This document shows positions 53,304 to 64,000 of a DNA stretch of 64,000 nucleotides, piece by piece. Each line of letters opens with the position of its first letter. Position 1 is the first letter of the stretch. The notes beneath the pieces are model-generated. The model had not been told where the DNA came from, did no database searches, and worked only from the letters and a program-made list of their open reading frames with translations. Source of the stretch: Hemibagrus wyckioides (lineage: Eukaryota; Chordata; Actinopteri; Siluriformes; Bagridae). Location of the stretch: assembly GCF_019097595.1 (NCBI RefSeq), contig NC_080734.1, positions 20,851,892 through 20,915,891 of the forward strand, read 5' to 3'. The translations under genes and the position numbers were made by a program.

Positions 53304-56300
53304 TGTTTCTGTCCATCACACACACACTGTTTCTGTCCATCACACACACACTGTTTCACTGTTTCTGTCCATCACACACATACTGTTTCTTTCCATCACA
53401 CATACTGTTTCTATCCATCACACACACACTGTTTCTGTCCATCACACACATACTGTTTCTGTCCATCATACTCACACTGTTTCTGTCCATCACACACACA
53501 CTGTTTCTGTCCATCACACACACACTCTTTCTGTCCATCACACACACTGTTTCTGTCCATCACACAGACTGTTTCAATGTTTCTGTCCATCACACACAGA
53601 CTGTTTCAATGTTTCTGTCCATCACACAGACTGTTTCAATGTTTCTGTCCATCACACACACTGTTTCAATGTTTCTGTCCATCACACACAGACTGTTTCA
53701 CTGTTTCTTTCCATCACACACACACTGTTTCTGTCCATCACACAGACTGTTTCACTGTTTCTGTCCATCACACACACACTGTTTCTGTCCATCACACGCA
53801 CACTGTTTCTGTCCATCACACACACACTGTTTCTTTCCATCACACACACACTGTTTCTGTCCATCATACACACACTGTTTCTGTCCATCATACACAAACT
53901 GCTTCTGTCCATCATACACACTGTTTCTGTCCATCACACACACAGTTTCAATGTTTCTGTCCATCACAAACACACTGTTTCTGTCCATCATACACACACT
54001 GTTTCACTGTTTCTGTCCATCACACACACACTGTTTCAATGTTTCTGTCCATCACACACACACTGTTTCTATCCATCACACACACACTGTTTCTTTCCAT
54101 CACACACACACTGTTTCTATCCATCACACACACACTCTTTCTTTCCATCACACACACACTGTTTCTGTCCATCATACACACACTGTTTCTGTCCATCATA
54201 CACAGACTGCTTCTGTCCATCATACACACTGTTTCTGTCCATCACACACACAGTTTCAATGTTTCTGTCCATCACAAACACACTGTTTCTGTCCATCATA
54301 CACACACTGTTTCACTGTTTCTGTCCATCACACACACACTGTTTCAATGTTTCTGTCCATCACACACACACTGTTTCTATCCATCACACACACACTGTTT
54401 CAATGTTTCTGTCCATCACACACACACTGTTTCTATCCATCACACACATACTGTTTCTGTCCATCACACACATACTGTTTCTGTCCATCACACACACACT
54501 GTTTCTGTCCATCACACACACACTGTTTCTGTCCATCACACATACTGTTTCTATCCATCACACACACACGGTTTCTGTCCATCACACACACACTTTTTCT
54601 GTCCATCATACTCACACTGTTTCACTGTTTCTGTCCATCACACACACACTGTTTCTGTCCATCACACACACACTGTTTCTGTCCATCACACACACACTGT
54701 TTCTGTCCATCACACACACACTGTTTCTGTCCATCACACTCACACTGTTTCTGTCCATCACACACATACTCTTTCTGTCCATCACACACATACTGTTTCT
54801 GTCCATCACTCTCACACTGTTTCTGTCCATCACACACACACTGTTTCACTGTTTCTGTCCGTCACACACACACTGTTTCTGTCCATCACACACACACTGT
54901 TTCTGTCCATCACACACACACTGTTTCTGTCCATCACACACACACTGTTTCTGTCCATCACACACACACTGTTTCTGTTCATCATACACACACTGTTTCA
55001 ATGTTTCTGTCCATCACACACACACTGTTTCTGTTCATCACACACACACTGTTTCTGTCCATCATACACACACTGTTTCACTGTTTCTGTCCATCACACA
55101 TACTGTTTCTGTCCATCACACACACAGTTTCAATGTTTCTGTCCATCATACTCACACTGTTTCTGTCCATCACATTCACACTGTTTCTGTCCATCACACA
55201 CACACTGTTTCTGTCCATCATACACACACTGTTTCTGTCCATCACACACACTGTTTCACTGTTTCTGTCCATCACACACATACTGTTTCTGTCCATCACA
55301 CACATACTGTTTCTGTCCATCACACACACACTGTTTCTGTCCATCACACACACACTATTTCTGTCCATCATACACACACTGTTTCTGTCCATCATACGCA
55401 CACTGTTTCACTGTTTCTGTCCATCACACACACACTGTTTCACTGTTTCTGTCCATCACACACACACACTGTTTAACTGTTTCTGTCCATCATACTCACA
55501 CTGTTTCTGTCCATCACACACACACTGTTTCACTGTTTCTGTCCATCACACACACACTGTTTCACTGTTTCTGTCCATCAGACACACACACTGTTTAACT
55601 GTTTCTGTCCATCATACTCACACTGTTTCTGTCCATCACACACACACTGTTTCTGTCCATCACACTCACACTGTTTCAATGTTTCTGTCCATCATACACA
55701 CACTGTTTCTGTCCATCATACTCACACTGTTTCTGTCCATCACACTCACACTGTTTCTGTCCATCATACTCAAACTGTTTCTGTCCATCACACTCACACT
55801 GTTTCTGTCCATCACACACACTGTTTCTGTCCATCACACACACAGTTTCAATGTTTCTGTCCATCACACTCACACTGTTTCAATGTTTCTGTCCATCACA
55901 CACACACTGTTTCTGTCCATCATACTCACACTGTTTCAATGTTTCTGTCCATCACACACACACTGTTTCTGTCCATCACACACACACTGTTTCTGTCCAT
56001 CATAATCACACTGTTTCTGTCCATCACACTCACACTGTTTCAATGTTTCTGTCCATCATAATCACACTGTTTCTGTCCATCACACTCACACTGTTTCAAT
56101 GTTTCTGTCCATCACACACACACTGTTTCTGTCCATCACACACACACTGTTTCTTTCCATCATACTCACACTGTTTCTGTCCATCACACTCACACTGTTT
56201 CAATGTTTCTGTCCATCACACACACACTGTTTCTGTCCATCATACTCACACTGTTTCAATGTTTCTGTCCATCACACACACACTGTTTCTGTCCATCACA

Positions 56301-56361
56301 CACACTGTTTCTGTCCATCATACTCACACAGTTTCTGTCCATCACACTCACACTGTTTCAA
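53304..56361. repeat. Large HOR, copy 3: 3058 bp direct duplicate of 50246-53303
   Basis: Every marker checked lies exactly 3058 bp after its partner: TGTTTCTTTCC near 50330/53388, CACACGGTTTCTG near 51509/54567, CACTATTTCTG near 52295/55353 and CATAATCAC near 52942/56000. I found no difference in the stretches compared by eye, including rare single-base variants. Similarity continues about 70 bp beyond 56361 and then stops. Confidence 0.88.
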
Positions 56362-56981
56362 TGTTTCTGTCCATCACACACACACTGTTTCTGTCCATCA
56401 CACACACACTGTTTCACTGTTTCTGTCCATCATTCACACACTGTTTCACTGTTTCTGTCCATCACACACACACTGTTTCACTGTTTCTGTCCATCACACA
56501 CACACTGTTTCACTGTTTCTGTCCATCACACACACAGTTTCAATGTTTCTGTCCATCATACTCACACTGTTTCTGTCCATCACACTCACACAGTTTCAAT
56601 GTTTCTGTCCATCACACACACAGTGTTTCTGTCCATCACAAACACACTGTTTCTGTCCATCACACACACACTGTTTCTGTCCATCACACGTACTGTTTCT
56701 GTCCATCACACACACACTGTTTCACTGTTTCTGTCCATCACACACACACTGATTCTGTCCATCACACACACACTGTTTCTGTCCATCACACACACACTGT
56801 TTCTGTCCATCACACACACACTGTTTCACTGTATCTGTCCATCACACACACACTGTTTCACTGTTTCTGTCCATCACACACACACTGTTTCTGTCCATCA
56901 TACTCACACTGTTTCTGTCCATCACACTCACACAGTTTCTATGTTTCTGTCCATCACACATACTGTTTCTGTCCATCACAC

Positions 56982-57390
56982 ACACACACTGTTTAACTGT
57001 TTCTGTTCATCATACTCACACTGTCTCTGTCCATCACACACACACTGTTTCTGTCCATCACACTCACACTGTTTCAATGTTTCTGTCCATCATACACACA
57101 CTGTTTCTGTCCATCATACTCACACTGTTTCTGTCCATCACACTCACACTGTTTCTGTCCATCATACTCAAACTGTTTCTGTCCATCACACTCACACTGT
57201 TTCTGTCCATCACACACACTGTTTCTGTCCATCACACACACAGTTTCAATGTTTCTGTCCATCACACTCACACTGTTTCAATGTTTCTGTCCATCACACA
57301 CACACTGTTTCTGTCCATCATACTCACACTGTTTCAATGTTTCTGTCCATCACACACACACTGTTTCTGTCCATCACACACACACTGTTT
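56982..57390. repeat. Partial fourth copy of the HOR tail
   Basis: Matches about 55584-55992 at an offset of 1398 bp, starting at GTTTAACTG (56990 versus 55592) and running through the CTCAAACTG unit. It differs by CTGTTCATC and CTGTCTCTG near its start. It ends before the CATAATCAC units. Confidence 0.75.
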
Positions 57391-58519
57391 CTGTCCATCA
57401 TACTCACACTGTTTCTGTCCATCACACTCACACTGTTTCAATGTTTCTGTCCATCACACACACACTGTTTCTGTCCATCACACACACACTGTGTCTTTCC
57501 ATCATACTCACACAGTTTCTGTCCATCACACTCACACTGTTTCTGTCCATCATACTCACACTGTTTCTGTCCATCACACTCACACTGTTTCAATGTTTCT
57601 GTCCATCACACACACACTGTTTCTGTCCATCACACGTACTGTTTCTGTCCATCACACACACACTGTTTCACTGTTTCTGTCCATCATTCACACACTGTTT
57701 CACTGTTTCTGTCCATCACACACACACTGTTTCACTGTTTCTGTCCATCACACACACAATGTTTCTGTCCATCACACATACTGTTTCTGTCCATCACACT
57801 CACACAGTTTCAATGTTTCTGTCCATCACACACACAGTGTTTCTGTCCATCACAAACACACTGTTTCTGTCCATCACACACACACTGTTTCTGTCCATCA
57901 CACATACTGTTTCTGTCCTTCACACACACAGTTTCAATGTTTCTGTCCATCATACTCACACTGTTTCTGTCCATCACACTCACACAGTTTCAATGTTTCT
58001 GTCCATCACACACACACTGTTTCTGTCCATCACACACACAGTTTCAATGTTTCTGTCCATCATACTCACACTGTTTCTGTCCATCACACACACAGTTTCA
58101 ATGTTTCTATCCATCACAAACACACTGTTTCTGTCCATCACACGTACTGTTTCTGTCCATCACACACACACTGTTTCACTGTATCTGTCCATCACACACA
58201 CACTGTTTCACTGTTTCTGTCCATCACACACACACTGTTTCTGTCCATCATACTCACACTGTTTCTGTCCATCACACTCACACAGTTTCTATGTTTCTGT
58301 CCATCACACATACTGTTTCTGTCCATCACACACACACTGTTTCACTGTATCTGTCCATCACACACACACTGTTTCACTGTATCTGTCCATCACACACACA
58401 CTGTTTCACTGTTTCTGTCCATCACACACACACTATTTCTGTCCATCATACTCACACTGTTTCTGTCCATCACACTCACACAGTTTCAATGTTTCTGTCC
58501 ATCACACATACTGTTTCTG

Positions 58520-59087
58520 TCCATCACACACACACTGTTTCACTGTTTCTGTCCATCACACACACACTGTTTCTGTCCATCACACACACACTGTTTCTGT
58601 CCATCACACATACTGTTTCTGTCCATCACACACACACACTGTTTCTGTCCATCACACACATACTGTTTCTGTCCATCACACACATACTGTTTCTGTCCAT
58701 CACACATACTGTTTCTGTCCATCACACACACACACTGTTTCTGTCCATCACACACATACTGTTTCTGTCCATCATACACACACTATTTCTGTCCATCACA
58801 CATACTGTTTCTGTCCATCACACATACTGTTTCTGTCCATCACACATACTGTTTCTGTCCATCACACACACACACTGTTTCTGTACATCACACATACCGT
58901 TTCTGTCCATCACACACACACACTGTTTCTGTCCATCACACACATACTGTTTCTGTCCATCACACACATACTGTTTCTGTCCATCACACATACTGTTTCT
59001 GTCCATCACACACACACACTGTTTCTGTCCATCACACACATACTGTTTCTGTCCATCATACACACACTATTTCTGTCCATCACACAT
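58520..59087. repeat. 284 bp tandem duplication
   Basis: Two copies of a block holding 26 bp units, ATAC units and CACTATTTCTG, 284 bp apart (CACTAT with its T at 58784 and 59068). The second copy has two private changes, CTGTACATC and CATACCG, near 58884-58898. Related blocks follow at about 59.5 and 60.05 kb. Confidence 0.75.
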
Positions 59088-60287
59088 ACTGTTTCTGTCC
59101 ATCACACACACACTGTTTCACTGTTTCTGTCCATCACACTCACACTGTTTCTGTCCATCACACTCACACTGTTTCTGTCCATCACACACACACTGTTTCT
59201 GTCCATCATACACACACTGTTTCTGTCGATCACACACACACTGTTTCTGTCCATCACACACACACTGTTTCTATCCATCACACACATTCTGTTTCTGTCC
59301 ATCATACACACACTGTTTCTATCCATCACACACACACTGTTTCTGTCCATCACACATACTGTTTCTGTCCATCACACACACACTGTTTCACTGTTTCTGT
59401 CCATCACACACACACTGTTTCTGTCCATCACACACACACTGTTTCTGTCCATCACACATACTGTTTCTGTCCATCACACACACACTGTTTCTGTCCATCA
59501 CACACACACTGTTTCTGTCCATCACACACATACTGTTTCTGTCCATCATACACACACTATTTCTGTCCATCACACATACTGTTTCTGTCCATCACACACA
59601 CACTGTTTCACTGTTTCTGTCCATCACACTCACACTGTTTCTGTCCATCACACTCACACTGTTTCTGTCCATCACACACACACTGTTTCTGTCCATCACA
59701 CACATACTGTTTCTGTCCATCAAACACACACACTGTTTCTATCCATCACACACATTCTGTTTCTGTCCATCATACACACACTGTTTCTATCCATCACACA
59801 CACACTGTTTCTGTCCATCACACATACTGTTTCTGTCCATCACACACACACTGTTTCTGTCCATCACACACACACTGTTTCACTGTTTCTGTCCATCACA
59901 CACACACTGTTTCTGTCCATCACACACACACTGTTTCTGTCCATCACACACACTGTTTCTGTCCATCACACACACACTGTTTCTGTCCATCACACACACA
60001 CACTGTTTCTGTCCATCACACACATACTGTTTCTGTCCATCACACACATACTGTTTCTGTCCATCATACACACACTATTTCTGTCCATCACACATACTGT
60101 TTCTGTCCATCACACACACACTGTTTCACTGTTTCTGTCCATCACACACACACTGTTTCTGTCCATCACACATACTGTTTCTGTCCATCACACACACACA
60201 CTGTTTCTGTCCATCACACACATACTGTTTCTGTCCATCACACACATACTGTTTCTGTCCATCATACACACACTATTTCTGTCCATC

Positions 60288-60780
60288 ACACACATACTGT
60301 TTCACTGTTTCTTTCCATCACACGCACAATGTTTCTGTCCATCACACACATACTGTTTCTGTCCATCATACACCCACTGTTTCTGTCCATCATACACCCA
60401 CTGTTTCTGTCCATCACACACAAACTGTTTCTGTCCATCATACACACACTGTTTCTGTCCATCATACACACACTGTTTCTGTCCATCATACACACACTGT
60501 TTCTGTCCATCATACACACACTGTTTCTGTCCATCACACACACAGTTTCAATGTTTCTGTCCATCACACACACACTGTTGCACTGTTTTTGTCCATCACA
60601 CACACACTGTTGCTGTCCATCACACACACACTGTTTCTGTCCATCATACACACACTGTTTCTGTCCATCATACACACACTGTTTCTGTCCATCACACACA
60701 CTGTTTCTGTCCATCACACACACAGTTTCAATGTTTCTGTCCATCACACACACACTGTTTCTGTCCATCACAAACACTGT
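60288..60780. repeat. Dispersed copy of the GTTGCACTG block
   Basis: Same order as at 45.74-46.23 kb and 49.43-49.90 kb: TTTCTTTCC, CACACGCACAATG, CACCCAC units, a run of CATACACAC units, AGTTTCAATG, GTTGCACTGTTTTTG, GTTGCTGTCC. Offset from the second copy is 10854 bp at the left end. It lies outside the tandem HOR, so the block has moved or the intervening sequence has grown. Confidence 0.8.
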
Positions 60781-61199
60781 TTCTGTCCATCACACACACA
60801 CTGTTTCTGTCCATCACACATACTGTTTCTGTCCATCACACACACTGTTTCTGTCCATGACACACATACTGTTTCTGTCCATCACACACATACTGTTTCT
60901 GTCCATCACACACACACTGTTTCTGTCCATCACACACACACTGTTTCTGTCCATCACACTCACACTGTTTCTGTCCATTATACACACTGTTTCTGTCCAT
61001 CATACACACACAATGTTTCAATGTTTCTGTCCATCACACACACACTGTTTCTATCCATCACACACACACTGTTTCACTGTTTCTGTCCATCACACACACA
61101 CTGTTTCACTGTTTCTGTCCATCACACACACATTGTTTCTGTCCATCACACACACACTGTTTCACTGTTTCTGTCCATCACACACACATTGTTTCTGTC

Positions 61200-64000
61200 C
61201 ATCACACACACACTGTTTCACTGTTTCTGTCCATCACACACACACTGTTTCTGTCCATCACACACGCACTGTTTCTGTCCATCACACACGCACTGTTTCT
61301 GTCCATCACACACGCACTATTTCTGTCCATCACACACGCCCTGTTTCTGTCCATCACACACACACTGTTTCTGTCCATCACACACGCACTGTTTCTGTCC
61401 ATCACACACACACTGTTTCTGTCCATCACACTCACACTGTTTCTGTCCATCATACACACACTGTTTCTGTCCATCATACACACACTGTTTCTGTCCATCA
61501 TACACACTGTTTCTGTCCATCACACACACAGTTTCAATGTTTCTGTCCATCACACACACACTGTTTCTGTCCATCACACATACTGTTTCTGTCCATCATA
61601 CACACACACTGTTTCAGTGTTTCTGTCCATCACACACACACTATTTCTATCCATCACACACACACTGTTTCACTGTTTCTGTCCATCACACACACATTGT
61701 TTCTGTCCATCACACAAACACTGTTTCACTGTTTCTGTCCATCACACACACACTGTTTCTGTCCATCACACACACACTGTTTCTGTCCATCATACACACA
61801 CTGTTTCTGTCCATCATACACACACTGTTTCTGTCCATCATACTCACACTGTTTCAATGTTTCTGTCCATCACACACATTCTGTTTCTGTCCATCACACA
61901 CGCACTGTTTCTGTCCATCACACACGCACTGTTTCTGTCCATCACACACGCACTGTTTCTGTCCATCACACACGCACTGTTTCTGTCCATCACACACGCA
62001 CTGTTTCTGTCCATCACACACACACTGTTTCTGTCCATCACACACACACTGTTTCTGTCCATCACACACACACTGTTTCACTGTTTCTGTCCATCACACA
62101 AACACTGTTTCACTGTTTATGTCCATCACACTCACACTGTTTCTGTCCATTATACACACACTGTTTCTGTCCATCACACTCACACTGTTTCTGTCCATCA
62201 TACACACACTGTTTCTGTCCATCACACACACTGTTTCAATGTTTCTGTCCATCACACAAACACTGTTTCACTGTTTCTGTCCATTACACTCACACTGTTT
62301 CTGTCCATCATACACACACTGTTTCTGTCCATCACACACACTGTTTCAATGTTTCTGTCCATCACACACACACTGTTTCTATCCATCACACACACACTGT
62401 TTCACTGTTTCTGTCCATCACACACACATTGTTTCTGTCCATCACACACACACTGTTTCACTGTTTCTGTCCATCACACACACACTGTTTCTGTCCATCA
62501 CACACACACTGTTTCTGTCCATCACACTCACACTGTTTCTGTCCATCATACACACACTGTTTCTGTCCATCATACACACTGTTTCTGTCCATCACACACA
62601 CTGTTTCAATGTTTCTGTCCATCACACACACACTGTTTGTATCCATCACACACACACTGTTTCACTGTTTCTGTCCATCACACACACATTGTTTCTGTCC
62701 ATCACACACACACTGTTTCACTGTTTCTGTCCATCACACACACACTGTTTCTGTCCATCACACACACACTGTTTCTGTCCATCACACTCACACTGTTTCT
62801 GTCCATCACACACACACTGTTTCTGTCCATCACACTCACACTGTTTCTGTCCATCATACACACACTGTTTCTGTCCATCATACACACTGTTTCTGTCCAT
62901 CACACACACAGTTTCAATGTTTCTGTCCATCACACACACACTGTTTCTGTCCATCACACATACTGTTTCTGTCCATCACACACACACTGTTTCACTGTTT
63001 CTGTCCATCACACACACATTGTTTCTGTCCATCACACACACACTGTTTCACTGTTTCTGTCCATCACACACACACTGTTTCAATGTTTCTGTCCATCACA
63101 CACACACTGTTTCTGTCCATCACACACGCACTGTTTCTGTCCATCACACACGCACTGTTTCTGTCCATCACACACGCACTGTTTCTGTCCATCACAAACG
63201 CACTGTTTCTGTCCATCACACACGCACTGTTTCTGTCCATCACACTCACACTGTTTCTGTCCATCATACACACACTGTTTCTGTCCATCATACACACACT
63301 GTTTCTGTCCATCATACACACTGTTTCTGTCCATCACACACACAGTTTCAATGTTTCTGTCCATCACACACACACTGTTTCTGTCCATCACACATACTGT
63401 TTCTGTCCATCATACACACACACTGTTTCAGTGTTTCTGTCCATCACACACACACTGTTTCACTGTTTCTGTCCATCACACACACACTGTTTCACTGTTT
63501 CTGTCCATCACACACACACTGTTTCTGTCCATCACACTCACACTGTTTCTGTCCATCATACACACTGTTTCTGTCCATCATACACACACAATGTTTCAAT
63601 GTTTCTGTCCATCACACACACACTGTTTCTGTCCATCACACACACACTGTTTCACTGTTTCTGTCCATCACACACACTGTTTCTGTCCATCACACTCACA
63701 CTGTTTCACTGTTTCTGTCCATCACACACACACTGTTTCTGTCCATCACACACACACTGTTTCACTGTTTCTGTCCATCACACACGCACTGTTTCTGTCC
63801 ATCACACACGCACTGTTTCTGTCCATCACACACGCACTGTTTCTGTCCATCACACACACACTGTTTCTGTCCATCACACACACACTGTTTCTGTCCATCA
63901 CACACACACTGTTTCTGTCCATCACACACACACTGTTTCTGTCCATCACACACACACTGTTTCTGTCCATCACACTCACACTGTTTCTGTCCATCACACA
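61200..64000. repeat. Segment with runs of the CACACGCAC (CpG) variant
   Basis: Clusters of adjacent units with ACGC in place of ACAC occur near 61265-61390, 61910-62005, 63125-63235 and 63780-63840. The segments between them share a recurring order: CTCAC, two or three CATACAC units, CATACACTG, AGTTTCAATG, then TGTTTCAC octamers. CpG is otherwise nearly absent from the minisatellite. The segment continues beyond the window. Confidence 0.8.

Larger units (their letters stand above)
11418..64000. repeat. 24 bp minisatellite field, about 52.6 kb, continuing past the window
   Basis: The consensus unit is three octamers: TGTTTCTG, TCCATCAC, ACACACAC. Dividing the length by 24 gives about 2200 units. 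Variants change the number of AC steps (20 to 26 bp units), add one octamer (TGTTTCAC, TGTTTCAA or AGTTTCAA, giving 32 bp units), or substitute within the tract (CATAC, CTCAC, ATAC, TATTC, CGCAC). All copies have the same orientation. The forward strand is G-poor and the consensus has no CpG. The consensus has no stop in any forward frame (VSVHHTHT, CFCPSHTH and LFLSITHT periodic readings) or in two reverse frames, which explains the giant open frames. No initiation context, domain, signal peptide or composition shift supports translation. Confidence 0.98.

Noticed and set aside
11418..64000. CRISPR array (short repeats in long series)
   Set aside because: There are no unique spacers between fixed repeats; units are contiguous and vary internally. 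No cas genes are present.
11418..64000. Telomeric repeat
   Set aside because: The unit is neither TTAGGG-like nor any known telomere motif; a subtelomeric position is possible but not shown.

Overview
The window contains no gene that I can support. It is two tandem-repeat fields joined head to tail. Positions 1-11417 are a GC-rich, CpG-rich satellite with a clear higher-order repeat (HOR) structure. Positions 11418-64000 are one very long minisatellite with a basic unit of about 24 bp. Both run in a single orientation and both leave the window. Long homogenised satellite and minisatellite fields of this kind, with no operons, RBS, tRNA, rRNA or protein family, point to a eukaryotic nuclear chromosome from a long-read assembly. 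A heterochromatic or subtelomeric setting is plausible, but the sequence does not prove it. I do not recognise either repeat family well enough to name a species.

Left field (1-11417). The building block is a monomer of about 148 bp. It opens with a TATCTCGG-like anchor followed by a C-run, and carries a TAAAATCT or CAAAATTT core and a GGGCGGAAGTTACG core. Five monomer types (M1, M2, M3, M4, M5) combine into two HOR units. The A unit is 678 bp (M3 148 + M4A 236 + M1 148 + M2 146). The B unit is 859 bp (M3 148 + M4B 179 + M5 238 + M1 148 + M2 146). Starting each unit at M3, the order is A1 A2 B B A1 B B A2 B hybrid A1 B A1 A2(deleted) B(truncated). A super-period A-B-B of 2396 bp occurs twice (809-3204, 3205-5600). 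A third round lacks 169 bp because its last unit is an A/B hybrid.

Right field (11418-64000). The consensus unit is three octamers, TGTTTCTG, TCCATCAC and ACACACAC. Length changes come from the AC tract (20, 22, 24 or 26 bp units) and from an extra octamer (TGTTTCAC, TGTTTCAA or AGTTTCAA). On top of this lie nested segmental duplications. These include a composite module near 15.4, 27.1 and 41.3 kb, a block rich in the TATTCTG variant at 31.6-33.3 kb, and a 518 bp duplication near 45 kb. A 3-4 kb HOR fills 45.15-56.36 kb; its last two copies are spaced exactly 3058 bp apart and look identical wherever I compared them. An ACGC (CpG) variant spreads at 61.2-64 kb.

The very long open frames in the right field, up to more than 2000 codons, arise because the 24 bp unit has no stop in any of the three forward frames or in two of the three reverse frames. 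I do not annotate them as genes. No new biochemical system is evident. The interest lies in satellite architecture, recombination scars and a possible assembly question.
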